14,298 nucleotides of DNA. It comes from CAZQRW01 sp964596115. GTDB lineage: Bacteria; Hydrothermota; UBA3072; B12-G15. Made by a program: the position numbers and the translations under genes. Below the pieces are notes generated by a model that saw nothing but the letters and a program-made list of their open reading frames with translations, was not told the DNA's origin and searched no databases. Positions 5,963 to 13,922 of this stretch are shown here, piece after piece. Position 1 is the stretch's first letter. The number at the start of each line of letters is the position of its first letter. The stretch spans positions 1 to 14,298 of the forward strand of contig CAZQRW010000047.1 in the NCBI GenBank assembly GCA_964596115.1. The letters are read 5' to 3'.

Positions 5963-6937
5963 ATGAATGGTATTCATATAGCGAATCTTTATAAATATTA
6001 CAGAAGTGAAAAAAGGAAAGAAGGCCTAAAGGGTGCCATTAGGTCCCTTTACAAAAGGGAATACAAAGAGATAAAGGCAATAGATGGGATCACCCTTGAT
6101 ATTTCAAAAGGTGAAATGGTAGGGCTTATCGGTCCAAATGGTGCAGGTAAGACAACACTTATGAAACTCTTAAGTGGTGTGCTCTATGCAGAAAAGGGTC
6201 GGATAGAGATTGATGGATTTGTTCCCTTTAGAAGGAAGAAAGAATTCCTCAAGAACATAACCCTTTTCACCGGTCAGAGGAGCTTTCTATCCATTGCAAT
6301 ATGGGACCTTCCTCCCGAGGATGGTTATGAGTTGTTGAGACATATCTATGGAATTGAAAGGGGTACATTTAAGGAGAGATTATCATTCTTCGTTGAGCTT
6401 CTAAAGGCGGAGGAGCTTGTCCACAAACCATTAAGGAAACTATCCCTTGGAGAGAGGACAAAGGTAGAACTCATAGCATCTATGATACATTTTCCGACCT
6501 ATGTTTTTCTTGATGAGCCCACCATAGGACTTGATGTCCTCTCTCAGAAGACCCTGTGGGATTTTTTTAAAACATACAACAGAGAGACAGGTGCAACCCT
6601 TATAATTTCAAGCCATTATATAAGGGATCTCGAAGAACTGGGGAAAAGGGTTCTTATATTGAATAAAGGCAAGGTTATCTACGATGGGGAGAAGGAAAGA
6701 CTGAAATCATGGATTGGTGATAAAAAGTATGTTAAAATTGAACTTGCAAAGCCCGATATTCCAATTCCCTTTAAAGGTGCGGTAAGGGAAGATAGCACAG
6801 TCTGTCTTGAGATTGAGAAGAAAAATATACAGAATTTTATTGATAAGATTACAGGAATGGATGGAATCATTGATATAGAGGTAACAGATCCTCCATTGGA
6901 AAAAATAATAAGGGATATTTTTGAGAAGGAAGGATGA
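5963..6937 (+). CDS. ABC-2 type exporter ATPase subunit (COG4586-like)
   Basis: A 324-aa cytoplasmic nucleotide-binding subunit. Walker A GPNGAGKT at 57-64, Q-loop Q105 in FTGQRSF, signature LSLGE at 160-164, Walker B YVFLDEP from 180 and switch H218 in SSHY are all present, so it should hydrolyse ATP. An N-terminal stretch before the core (YKYYRSEKRKEGLKGAIRS) and a C-terminal extension of about 80 residues after the core are typical of the uncharacterised ABC-2 ATPases grouped with COG4586, longer than simple ABC-2 ATPases of about 230 aa. It partners with the two membrane proteins immediately downstream. Shine-Dalgarno GGAGG lies 5 nt before the ATG; the stop overlaps the next start (ATGA at 6934-6937). 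The substrate cannot be inferred, though relatives are often called multidrug or daunorubicin-type exporters. Confidence 0.9.
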   Translation: MNGIHIANLYKYYRSEKRKEGLKGAIRSLYKREYKEIKAIDGITLDISKGEMVGLIGPNGAGKTTLMKLLSGVLYAEKGRIEIDGFVPFRRKKEFLKNITLFTGQRSFLSIAIWDLPPEDGYELLRHIYGIERGTFKERLSFFVELLKAEELVHKPLRKLSLGERTKVELIASMIHFPTYVFLDEPTIGLDVLSQKTLWDFFKTYNRETGATLIISSHYIRDLEELGKRVLILNKGKVIYDGEKERLKSWIGDKKYVKIELAKPDIPIPFKGAVREDSTVCLEIEKKNIQNFIDKITGMDGIIDIEVTDPPLEKIIRDIFEKEG

Positions 6938-7707
6938 GAAAGTATATAGAAGCCTCCTTGATTGATATAAAAATAAGTTTTAAATACAGGTTGAACCTAT
7001 TTCTGAATTCGACTATGTTGATTCTGCCACTTTTGGGGTATACCTTCCTCTTCAGGATATTATATACTTCTGGAGTGAGTCTTGAAAATTATAGTCTAAG
7101 AACCATTTTTACATATTACTTCTGGTCACTCCTTGCATACAACACGATGCCCGTATATGCCTATGGTGATATAACGCATAATATAAAATCAGGTGCCCTT
7201 TCATATTTTCTTACAAGACCAATGAATTTTCTTTTATACTACTACTCAGCGATCTCAGGCGCGGCATTGATCTGGGTTTTGACAAATGGAATTGTCCTGA
7301 TACCGTTTCTTTATTTCTTCAGAACCCTCTTTGTTGTTCCAAATATTCTTGATGGAATGATAGGAATTTTATTTTTCCTTCTTGGATTTGTCCTTGCGGT
7401 ACTTTCAGGTTTTATTTTGCAGCTCACATCATTCTTTGTGGGAGATCCCTATGGTTACAGGGAAATATATGGTTGGGTTCTTGCCATATTTGGAGGTTCA
7501 ATAATCCCTCTCGATCTCCTTCCCAGGGTATTTCTTCATCTACCATTTAAGTATTTTTACTATATTCCTGCAAAGGCATTTATGGGTGAACTTACACATA
7601 TTCCATTACTTTTTATAGAGGTGGTGCTCTGGATAATTTTTTTCTGGGGGGTAACAATGCTGATCTGGAGAAAAGGATTAAAAAAATACGAGGCATTTGG
7701 AGGATAG
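6934..7707 (+). CDS. ABC-2 family exporter membrane subunit 1 (PF06182-like)
   Basis: A 257-aa integral membrane protein with about six hydrophobic segments (roughly 22-45, 55-75, 105-130, 140-170, 180-200, 228-250) and a basic N-terminal helix (MRKYIEASLIDIKISFKYR). The loop IKSGALSYFLTRPMN, followed by the next helix, is the hallmark of this ABC-2 permease family (charged Gly-x-Leu...Leu-x-Arg-Pro), and FGGSIIPLDLLP near residue 190 is the second conserved segment. It should dimerise with the 7709 product to form the channel moved by the 5963 ATPase. Translation is coupled to the ATPase by a 4-nt stop/start overlap. Confidence 0.87.
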   Translation: MRKYIEASLIDIKISFKYRLNLFLNSTMLILPLLGYTFLFRILYTSGVSLENYSLRTIFTYYFWSLLAYNTMPVYAYGDITHNIKSGALSYFLTRPMNFLLYYYSAISGAALIWVLTNGIVLIPFLYFFRTLFVVPNILDGMIGILFFLLGFVLAVLSGFILQLTSFFVGDPYGYREIYGWVLAIFGGSIIPLDLLPRVFLHLPFKYFYYIPAKAFMGELTHIPLLFIEVVLWIIFFWGVTMLIWRKGLKKYEAFGG

Positions 7708-7708
7708 A

Positions 7709-8500
7709 ATGGGTATACTAAGATTCATTTTTGCCTCCATTGTTCTAAGGTTCAAAAACCAGATCATCTTCAGGGGAAGTTTCTTTTTGAAATTCCTGGG
7801 TGAGATTGCTTATATTGTGATATACTTTCTCTTCTTTCAAATAATCTTTGCCCATACCGAGAGCATTGGAGGATGGAATAAGGGAATGGTATTTATGCTC
7901 ATTGGCAGCGCAGGTATCGTTTTTTCAATATTTTCTGCCCTTGCGAATGCAGGTGCTGGAAGCATTATGCATCTTGTAAGAAAAGGTGGAATAGAATTGA
8001 TGTTTCTAAAGCCCCTTCCAGCGCCATTTTTTATCCTGTTCAGATTTGCAAGTATTGCAGATCTTCTTGGTTTATTGGTACCTCTAAGTATTTTCATCTA
8101 TGGCCTTAGGCTCTACGGTTCAATCAATTTTATTCCCTTGATTCTATGGGTTATTTCTATATTAATATCCTTCTTCATCTACTCATCACTCCATCTTTTA
8201 CTGGGTCTTCTTTCATTCAGATTCATACGAATATCAGGTCTCTACTGGATGCTTGGCGATTTTGCAGACCTTGGAAAGTATCCCAATACGATATTCCCTC
8301 TTTTTTTAAGGAATTTTCTTCTCTACTTTCTTCCTGTCTTAATGGTTTCAAATTTTCCTGTTCTTATCTATGTGGGAAGATTTCATCTTCTTTTCGTTCA
8401 GATTATGCAATTGGCTCTATTTGTGATCCTTCTCTTTATTTTCTTTCCCATTGCAAGGAGAATATATCAGGGAGCGGGAACATATGAGATAGGAGCGTAG
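7709..8500 (+). CDS. ABC-2 family exporter membrane subunit 2 (COG3694-like)
   Basis: A 263-aa integral membrane protein, second permease half of the exporter. It has about six hydrophobic segments and the family loop VRKGGIELMFLKPLPAPF, parallel to ...ALSYFLTRPMN in subunit 1. ATG 7709 is chosen because GGAGG at 7699-7703 lies 5 nt upstream, inside the last codons of the previous gene, which stops at 7707. The in-frame TTG at 7697 would add four residues but sits on top of this Shine-Dalgarno. Two paralogous but divergent membrane subunits plus one ATPase is the usual composition of this exporter type. Confidence 0.87.
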   Translation: MGILRFIFASIVLRFKNQIIFRGSFFLKFLGEIAYIVIYFLFFQIIFAHTESIGGWNKGMVFMLIGSAGIVFSIFSALANAGAGSIMHLVRKGGIELMFLKPLPAPFFILFRFASIADLLGLLVPLSIFIYGLRLYGSINFIPLILWVISILISFFIYSSLHLLLGLLSFRFIRISGLYWMLGDFADLGKYPNTIFPLFLRNFLLYFLPVLMVSNFPVLIYVGRFHLLFVQIMQLALFVILLFIFFPIARRIYQGAGTYEIGA

Positions 8501-8502
8501 GA

Positions 8503-10086
8503 ATGAATAATTTATTATTATGTCTTAGAGATGTTTGTTTCGGATACCCAGATATGGAACGATTTCTATTTCAAGGCGTTAGTCTTTCTGTATATTCAGG
8601 AGACAGGATAGGCCTTCTGGGTTATAACGGCGCTGGTAAAACAACACTCCTTGATATAATCAAAGGCATCAAGAAACCTGATATGGGCAGCGTGGACAGA
8701 TTTTCAGAGAGGATATTTTACCTGAAGCAGGAGGATTATGCATCTGGAGAAATGTGTGTACTTGATTACCTTCTTTCAGAAAGGTCAGGTTTTCTCCCCA
8801 TTTACAGAGAAATTAAAAGTGCAGAAAACGGTGAAATTACCAATCCGATAAAATATGGAGAGCAAATTGAGAAATTCAACGAAATGAGAGGATTTGAATT
8901 TCTTCATACAATAGAAAGGACAATTACATTATTCGGGTTTTCCTTAGAGGTGCTAAAAAGAAAGGTAAATACCCTTTCAGGAGGAGAAAGAAGGTTGTTG
9001 AAATTGGCATCTGGTTTTATTAACGAATCTGATTTATTTCTGCTCGATGAGCCAACAAATTACCTTGATGATAGGGGTATAAAATTTCTTACAGATGGTA
9101 TAAATTCATCGAAGGCAGCCTTTCTTATTGTGTCTCATAACAGATGGTTTCTTGATCAGACTGTTAAAAAGATCATTGAGATAGAACAGAGAACCATAAG
9201 AAAATATTCAGGGAATTATACAGTATTTTTTAAAACAAAGGCAGACGAAATCAATGAAAAATTAAAGAAAAAAAAGAAAATCGAGGGTGAGGTCAGACAC
9301 CTTAAAGAGATTGAGAGGTCATATAAGATTTGGGGGAAGCGAAAGGAGAAGGAAAAGATAGGCGCCGAGGATAAGGGATTTATAAGCCATAGGGCAGCAA
9401 AGTTAATGAAGAGGGCTAAATCTGCAAAGGAAAGGATTCATAAAAAGATAGAAGAACTTGAAAAATCAAAGCCATATATTGAGAAGTTTTATGATATAAG
9501 ATTTGAAAAGGCAGAAATTCATAAGGGCGGATGCCTTTCAGTAAACGGATTGTCAAAGTCTTTCGGGGATAAAATATTATTTAACGACCTCTCATTTACT
9601 ATAGGTTGGGGGGAGAAAGTTGCCCTTGTAGGTCCCAACGGTTCAGGTAAGACGACCCTTTTAGAAATATTGTTGGGCATTAAGTCGCAGGATAAAGGAG
9701 AGGTAAACTGGGGAAAATTGGTAAACATAGGTTACCTTCCTCAGGAGTGGAATTCAGATGAGGATGAGATAAGAATCTCTGACCTATTTTTTAGGGATAT
9801 GCACCATAAGGCACAAATTTTGATGGGTTGCCTGAAGGTGAAAGGTGACAATTTCTATAGGAGACTGGGAGATTTGAGCGAAGGCCAGAAGAGGAAGATA
9901 AAGATAGTGAGACTAATCCTTTCGGAGCATAATATATTAATTCTTGATGAGCCTACAACCCATCTTGATTATATTACCGTTGAAAAATTGGAGAAAGCAC
10001 TGGTTAAATTTAATGGGACGATAATCCTTGTAACACACGATAGGTTCCTTCGTGAAAGGGTGACAACAAGGGAAATAAAACTCTAA
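8503..10086 (+). CDS. ABC-F family ATPase (ribosome-associated, two NBDs)
   Basis: A 527-aa soluble protein with two nucleotide-binding domains and no membrane segments, the architecture of ABC-F proteins that bind the ribosomal E site. NBD1: Walker A GYNGAGKT 40-47, signature LSGGE 158-162, Walker B LFLLDEP 178-184, H212. NBD2: Walker A GPNGSGKT 377-384, signature LSEGQ 458-462, Walker B ILILDEP 478-484, H512. Between them, about 240-335 forms a highly charged coiled linker (KTKADEINEKLKKKKKIEGE...), the segment that in ABC-F proteins reaches toward the P-site tRNA and peptidyl transferase centre. The C-terminus stops shortly after NBD2. AGGAG at 8491-8495 lies 7 nt before the ATG, and the gap from the permease stop is 2 nt. 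Some ABC-Fs give antibiotic resistance and others are translation factors; which applies here cannot be read from the sequence, but clustering with an exporter favours a protective role. Confidence 0.9.
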   Translation: MNNLLLCLRDVCFGYPDMERFLFQGVSLSVYSGDRIGLLGYNGAGKTTLLDIIKGIKKPDMGSVDRFSERIFYLKQEDYASGEMCVLDYLLSERSGFLPIYREIKSAENGEITNPIKYGEQIEKFNEMRGFEFLHTIERTITLFGFSLEVLKRKVNTLSGGERRLLKLASGFINESDLFLLDEPTNYLDDRGIKFLTDGINSSKAAFLIVSHNRWFLDQTVKKIIEIEQRTIRKYSGNYTVFFKTKADEINEKLKKKKKIEGEVRHLKEIERSYKIWGKRKEKEKIGAEDKGFISHRAAKLMKRAKSAKERIHKKIEELEKSKPYIEKFYDIRFEKAEIHKGGCLSVNGLSKSFGDKILFNDLSFTIGWGEKVALVGPNGSGKTTLLEILLGIKSQDKGEVNWGKLVNIGYLPQEWNSDEDEIRISDLFFRDMHHKAQILMGCLKVKGDNFYRRLGDLSEGQKRKIKIVRLILSEHNILILDEPTTHLDYITVEKLEKALVKFNGTIILVTHDRFLRERVTTREIKL

Positions 10087-10122
10087 AACATTTTTTATAA
10101 ACTTGAAAAATAATTTATACGG

Positions 10123-10128
10123 TATAAT
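10123..10128 (+). promoter_or_regulatory. Likely -10 box of the flavodoxin-like gene
   Basis: A perfect TATAAT places the transcript start near 10135 and gives a short leader of about 17 nt that includes the Shine-Dalgarno AAGGAGG. The nearest -35-like hexamer, TTGAAA at 10103-10108, is only 14 nt away, shorter than usual, so the -35 is unclear. The stretch before it (10087-10122) shows no strong terminator for the ABC operon. Confidence 0.5.
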
Positions 10129-10151
10129 ATTTTTATAACAAAGGAGGTAAT

Positions 10152-10643
10152 ATGAAGATTCTTTCAGTATATTACACAGTGAGTGGCTGTACAGAAATAA
10201 TATCCAGAGAACTGAACACAAGATTAATCGATATGGGCCATTTTGTTAGGGTGTTAAAGATAGAGCCTGAGAAGGATTTTTCCAATCCCATCTCAAGATT
10301 TTTTCTCGGAGGATTTGCTGCAATAAGAAAGAAAAAACTTCCTATAAAACAGACAGAGACCTCCTTAAAGGATTACGATATGCTTGTGATTGGTTCGCCT
10401 ATTTGGGCTGGAAGGCTTGTCCCCTTTGTGAATACATATATAAGCCAATTAAAAGATACCGAAGGAAAAAAAGCCGTCACATTTGTGTCCTCTGGAACTG
10501 GTTTATCGGGCTATAGAGATGTGTTCGAAGATATCTTAAAGGAAAAAAATATAGAATTATTGGCAAGATTATCCTTCAAAGGGAGTATATTCAATAAAGA
10601 GGAATGGGAAAGGGTAAAAGAGATATTAGAGAATTTGCGTTGA
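10152..10643 (+). CDS. Flavodoxin-like protein (FMN-binding fold)
   Basis: A 163-aa protein of flavodoxin length. The phosphate-binding loop after strand 1 is YTVSGCTE (8-15), a variant of the (S/T)xTGxT loop. GSPIWAGRLVPF (81-92), with its Trp, matches the second FMN-contact loop of flavodoxin/NAD(P)H:quinone reductase-like proteins, and SSGTGLSGY (113-121) the third. It probably carries FMN and acts as an electron carrier or small flavoprotein reductase; partners are unknown, and queG (which needs reduced flavodoxin or ferredoxin in some organisms) is the only obvious redox client in the window, at a distance. The ATG has a strong Shine-Dalgarno 4 nt upstream and a promoter-like -10. It is convergent with the symporter operon, 44 nt apart. 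Confidence 0.85.
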   Translation: MKILSVYYTVSGCTEIISRELNTRLIDMGHFVRVLKIEPEKDFSNPISRFFLGGFAAIRKKKLPIKQTETSLKDYDMLVIGSPIWAGRLVPFVNTYISQLKDTEGKKAVTFVSSGTGLSGYRDVFEDILKEKNIELLARLSFKGSIFNKEEWERVKEILENLR

Positions 10644-10687
10644 ATAAATATATATGAAACATTTTCAGTCTGACTCATCTTATCTTA

Positions 10688-12133
10688 TTAGGAACTTTCT
10701 TCTTGCCATATCTTATTGATATGTTCCTCTGAAAATTTTGGTGTGAACATACTGACAACGATCATTAAAATTAACCCTACAATAATGCCGGGAATAAAAC
10801 CGTGAATTCCGAAGGGTTTTCCAAACGCCATCCATATAAGAGCGGTAACGCATCCACCCACCATTGAAAAAATACAGCCCCACTTTGTTGCCCTTTTCCA
10901 GTATATTCCGAAAAGTATTGGCCAGAGTGTTGTCGAGGCAATGACAGCCCAGGCAAAGGCGGTGAGTGTTAGTATAAGACCAGGTGGTTTAAGTGCTATA
11001 AGGAGAGAGATAAGACCGATGACCGCACTGGCGATTTTGCCATACTTGAGGCTTTTCCCTCTTGATAGCTTTTTTCCTATACCGCTCTTTGTAATATCCT
11101 CCATCACAGAACTCGAGAGGATAATCAATACAGATGCGAAGGTAGACATACCAGCAGCCACAACAGCTGCAAGCACCAGTGCAGAACCGATCGGAGAGAG
11201 TATTGTCTTTGTAAGAGTAGGAATTGCAAGGTCTGGATTTCGTAAATTTGGTAAAAGTATGCGCGCAATGGCACCATTGAAATAAGGTAGAAGTGCCAGA
11301 CAGGTTCCTATAGTAGCAACAACGGTTCCAATCCTCAAGACCTTTAAATTCTTGATAGAGTAAAAACGAACGACCAATTGAGGCATACCCCATACACCAA
11401 AACTGACAATCAATGCAAAGGATATCAAGCCAGGCCATCCCCATACACCGGGTGTATTGATCAATCCAGGATTTATTCTTTCCAGTGCTAGGTTTGCTGC
11501 AGTTATTCCACCAATTGCCTTAATAGAAAATATTGAGAGAAGGATTAAACCAATACCCATTACCCAGGCCTGGATAAAACTCGTCCAGACAACGGCAAGG
11601 TAGCCACCGATAGAGACATAGAAAAGGATAATAACGCAGGATATGAGAACCCCATAATAATATGGGATGTTCATCAGGACCTGAAATATGTGTCCCATAC
11701 CCTTCAGGATACTGACATTGTAAACAATCATAAATAGGACAATGATACTTGCAGAGAATATCAGTGCAAAACGGGATCTGTATCGTTTTCCCAGGAAACC
11801 TGGTATCGTCATCGTATTAAGTCGTTGTGTAAACTTTCTGATCCTTGGGCCAAGGACAATCCAGCAAACGGTTGTACCCAGAAGCACATTTATCGCCCCA
11901 ATCCAGAGTGTAGACATTCCGAACATATATCCAAAACCACCTCCACCCACAATAACAACAGAACTGAAATATGCTGCCACATAGGACAGAGCAGTAACCC
12001 AGGGGCCTATCTGTCTGCCGCCTATATAAAAATCCTCAACATTCTTGGTTTTACGACCCGTGATTAAACCAATAAGAACAAGAACAGCGAGGTAGATGAT
12101 AAGGACAACGGAGTAGATAAATATTTTACTCAT
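10688..12133 (-). CDS. Sodium:solute symporter (SSS family)
   Basis: A 481-aa polytopic inner-membrane protein with about 13 hydrophobic segments, usual SSS length. Family features are GRKTKNVEDFYIGGRQIGPW (26-45) ahead of the second helix and the unwound-helix region; IPGFLGKRYRSR (110-121); and AAGMSTFAS (326-334), where S330-T331 line up with the Na+-site Ser/Thr of PutP. It should couple Na+ entry to uptake of a small organic solute; proline, pantothenate and carboxylates are family options and I cannot choose. The start ATG (12131-12133) overlaps the end of the 40-aa upstream gene by 8 nt and has GGGGATAGGG-like purine sequence as a moderate Shine-Dalgarno, so it is probably coupled to it. 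The C-terminus (FSEEHINKIWQEESS) is short and cytoplasmic. Confidence 0.92.
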   Translation of the reverse strand: MSKIFIYSVVLIIYLAVLVLIGLITGRKTKNVEDFYIGGRQIGPWVTALSYVAAYFSSVVIVGGGGFGYMFGMSTLWIGAINVLLGTTVCWIVLGPRIRKFTQRLNTMTIPGFLGKRYRSRFALIFSASIIVLFMIVYNVSILKGMGHIFQVLMNIPYYYGVLISCVIILFYVSIGGYLAVVWTSFIQAWVMGIGLILLSIFSIKAIGGITAANLALERINPGLINTPGVWGWPGLISFALIVSFGVWGMPQLVVRFYSIKNLKVLRIGTVVATIGTCLALLPYFNGAIARILLPNLRNPDLAIPTLTKTILSPIGSALVLAAVVAAGMSTFASVLIILSSSVMEDITKSGIGKKLSRGKSLKYGKIASAVIGLISLLIALKPPGLILTLTAFAWAVIASTTLWPILFGIYWKRATKWGCIFSMVGGCVTALIWMAFGKPFGIHGFIPGIIVGLILMIVVSMFTPKFSEEHINKIWQEESS

Positions 12134-12248
12134 TGTCGTCCCTATCCCCTTTATAAATCCATTTTGCCCAGATTATACTGAATATAATACAAAGGGCTGA
12201 TAAAATCCAGGCTGAAAATGTCCCCCAGGGTGTGTGAAATGGTCCCAT
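12126..12248 (-). CDS. 40-aa single-helix small accessory protein of the symporter
   Basis: A 40-residue ORF on the minus strand immediately upstream of the symporter. It begins MGPFHTPWGTFSAWILSALC, continues as one transmembrane helix (IIFSIIWAKWIY) and ends with a charged tail (KGDRDDNE). Its start has the strongest kind of Shine-Dalgarno (GGAGG at 12253-12257, 4 nt spacing, same sequence as the flavodoxin gene). Its stop TAA (12126-12128) lies 8 nt inside the symporter gene. From general knowledge, one-helix accessory proteins of SSS transporters occur in exactly this position; the Trp-rich start and the tail are consistent with that. It probably assembles with or stabilises the symporter. 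Real gene status rests on its Shine-Dalgarno, promoter, overlap and TM pattern. Confidence 0.82.
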   Translation of the reverse strand: MGPFHTPWGTFSAWILSALCIIFSIIWAKWIYKGDRDDNE

Positions 12249-12272
12249 ATTACCTCCTTTTTTAATAAGATG

Positions 12273-12300
12273 ATAATAGATGCTGTAAACGTGATGTCAA
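12273..12300 (-). promoter_or_regulatory. Promoter of the symporter operon
   Basis: On the minus strand, TTGACA (12300-12295), a 16-nt spacer and TATTAT (12278-12273). Transcription would start near 12266, giving a leader of about 18 nt with the Shine-Dalgarno. It is back to back with the hydrolase promoter. Confidence 0.65.
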
Positions 12301-12316
12301 TTAAAAAAATTTTATA

Positions 12317-12345
12317 TTGAATAAGTTCCCTTTTTGGCATAAAAT
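12317..12345 (+). promoter_or_regulatory. Promoter of the alpha/beta hydrolase gene
   Basis: TTGAAT (12317-12322), a 17-nt spacer and TAAAAT (12340-12345). Initiation near 12352 leaves a short leader holding AAGGGAGG. The -35 coincides with an in-frame TTG that would otherwise be taken as an upstream start and would put a poor, charged N-terminus before the signal peptide. Confidence 0.58.
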
Positions 12346-12364
12346 AAATAAAAAGGGAGGAATT

Positions 12365-13783
12365 ATGAAAAGAAGGAATTACAGTATTATATTTTTGGTG
12401 TTTTCTGGATTATGTCTGTTACCCCTCTCTGGAAAGGACAAACCGAATGTGACAGGTAACTGGCAGGGAACGCTCAATGTATCTGGAACAAGTCTAAGGA
12501 TTGTGTTCAAAATCTCAAGGGATAGTCTTGGAACGCTCACTGCAACTATGGATAGCCCTGACCAGGGTGTAACAAATATACCTGTTTCAAATGTCCTCCT
12601 GGAAGAAAATAACCTAAAGATGGAGGTAAAGGTTGTAAAGTGTATCTTTGAAGGAAGAATAAACCCCGATTTTACTACGATTGAGGGGGAATGGAAACAG
12701 AGCGGTCTTTCTCTCCCACTCACGCTGAAAAGAGTAAAAAAGATACCTGAAATCATTCGCCCCCAGGAACCCAAAAAGCCATATCCCTATATTGAGGAGG
12801 AGGTTGTTTACGAAAACAAAGAAGCAGGTATAAAACTTTCGGGCACATTTACAAGACCAAAATCAGGTGAACCATTTCCCACTGTTTTACTCATTAGTGG
12901 CTCAGGACCCCAGGATCGGAATGAAACGGTTTTTGGTCATCACCCCTTTCTTGTGCTGGCGGATTACCTGACACGTCGTGGCATCGCTGTTCTCAGGGTG
13001 GATGATAGGGGTGTGGGAAAATCAACGGGTAACTTTGAAGGAGCAACAAGTGAAGACTTTGCAAGCGATGTATCGGCTGGTATAAAATACCTTAAAAGCC
13101 GTAAGGACGTTGATAAAGAGGAGATCGGTCTGATTGGACATAGTGAGGGGGGGATAATTGCACCTATGGTGGCAGTAAGATCCCCTGATGTTGCATTTAT
13201 AGTGATGATCGCAGGCCCGGGCATACCCTGTGATTCACTCCTTCTCCTCCAGGCTGCTGCCATAGGCAGGGCAAGTGGAGCCAGTGAAAAGGAGATCAAG
13301 AAGAACCGTGCACTGCAGGTACGTATCTTTAATGTTGTAAAAAATGAGAAAGACAAGAAGATAGCAGGGAAGAAATTGAGGAAGATATATGAAGATGCAG
13401 TGGCTGGAATGAGCGAAAAAGAGAAGGCATCTATATCAGAAGAGAGTATAAATGCACAGATAAAACAGGTATTATCCCCCTGGTTTAGATTTTTCATCAC
13501 CTATAACCCCAGACCAACACTTGAAAAGGTAAAGTGTCCGGTGCTTGCTATAAATGGTGAAAAGGATCTACAGGTTCCTCCAGATGAAAATCTTAATGCC
13601 ATTAAAGATGCACTCAAGGCTGGAGGAAATAAAAATTATACAATAAAGGAATTGAAGGGTCTCAATCACCTCCTTCAGCCTGCTAAAACCGGGTCCCCTG
13701 CTGAATATTCAAAGATTGAGGAGACCATTTCACCGGCAGCACTAAAGATAATAGGGGATTGGATACTGAAACAGACAAAGTGA
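12365..13783 (+). CDS. Exported alpha/beta hydrolase (EstD-like esterase/peptidase family)
   Basis: A 472-aa protein from ATG 12365, chosen because GGGAGG lies just upstream and it gives a proper signal peptide (MKRRNYSIIFLVFSGLCLLP, then LSGK). About 26-125 is a beta domain (VTGNWQGTLNVSGTSLRIVF...GEWKQSGLSLPLTL) that often precedes this type of hydrolase in exported proteins. The catalytic domain (about 145-472) has SGSGPQDRN (oxyanion-hole region), DDRGVGKSTG, nucleophile S260 in GHSEGG, acid D401 in NGEKDLQVP and H435 in GLNHLL, a complete triad. The pattern resembles Thermotoga EstD and related S9/DUF-type hydrolases: a carboxylesterase is the best guess. The substrate is unknown. A helical insertion (about 295-375, rich in Lys/Glu) forms the cap. 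The gene stands alone; a miniature inverted repeat begins 7 nt after the stop and may act as a terminator. Confidence 0.92.
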   Translation: MKRRNYSIIFLVFSGLCLLPLSGKDKPNVTGNWQGTLNVSGTSLRIVFKISRDSLGTLTATMDSPDQGVTNIPVSNVLLEENNLKMEVKVVKCIFEGRINPDFTTIEGEWKQSGLSLPLTLKRVKKIPEIIRPQEPKKPYPYIEEEVVYENKEAGIKLSGTFTRPKSGEPFPTVLLISGSGPQDRNETVFGHHPFLVLADYLTRRGIAVLRVDDRGVGKSTGNFEGATSEDFASDVSAGIKYLKSRKDVDKEEIGLIGHSEGGIIAPMVAVRSPDVAFIVMIAGPGIPCDSLLLLQAAAIGRASGASEKEIKKNRALQVRIFNVVKNEKDKKIAGKKLRKIYEDAVAGMSEKEKASISEESINAQIKQVLSPWFRFFITYNPRPTLEKVKCPVLAINGEKDLQVPPDENLNAIKDALKAGGNKNYTIKELKGLNHLLQPAKTGSPAEYSKIEETISPAALKIIGDWILKQTK

Positions 13784-13790
13784 AAATAGG

Positions 13791-13922
13791 GACGGTGCTT
13801 TTAATTCTTGACATTATATTCATTATATGATGATATGCGCCATCAAAAGTAATTCTTGCACGCCTCATAATGACAATACCTTAGAAGAAAAATTATGAAT
13901 TGTCAAGAATTAAAGCACCGTC
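13791..13922. mobile_element. Miniature inverted-repeat element derived from a RAYT/IS200-like transposon
   Basis: Near-perfect terminal inverted repeats: 13791-13813 (starts GACGGTGCTT, ends TTGACA) and 13901-13922 (starts TGTCAAGAATT, ends CACCGTC). They pair over 22 positions with one extra T on the left; the match continues imperfectly inward (ATTCATTAT against ATTCATAAT) after a 4-nt insertion on the left. The interior of about 87 nt holds the first codons of a Y1-type transposase on the minus strand. GGGACGG-type ends next to such transposases are a familiar REP/RAYT arrangement from general knowledge. The element is therefore probably a non-autonomous internal-deletion derivative (MITE/REPIN-like). 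It starts 7 nt after the hydrolase stop and can fold into a long hairpin when transcribed. Confidence 0.7.
13818..13868 (-). pseudogene. N-terminal 17-codon remnant of a REP-associated tyrosine transposase
   Basis: Reading from ATG 13868 on the minus strand gives MRRARITFDGAYHHIMN and then runs directly into the left inverted repeat. The opening (basic start, R-I-x-F-x-G-A-Y-H-H-I) matches the conserved N-terminus of RAYT/IS200-like Y1 transposases, which continue with ..RG.. and the HUH motif; both are missing, as is the catalytic Tyr. The frame stays open into the hydrolase gene on the opposite strand, but that part is a shadow. About 32 nt separate this start from the right repeat, as expected for a transposase leader. 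Confidence 0.62.

Noticed and set aside
7697..7699. TTG start for the second ABC-2 membrane subunit
   Set aside because: It overlaps the Shine-Dalgarno that serves ATG 7709.
10989..11444. 151-aa ORF on the minus strand within the symporter gene
   Set aside because: Its composition is unlike a real protein (Cys/Tyr-rich) and it overlaps the symporter, on the same strand in another frame; a shadow.
12317..12319. TTG start for the alpha/beta hydrolase
   Set aside because: It lies in the -35 of the promoter, and ATG 12365 has a good Shine-Dalgarno and a proper signal peptide.
12964..13500. 178-aa antisense ORF within the hydrolase gene
   Set aside because: Reverse-strand shadow of a well-supported gene, with no Shine-Dalgarno or family signature seen.
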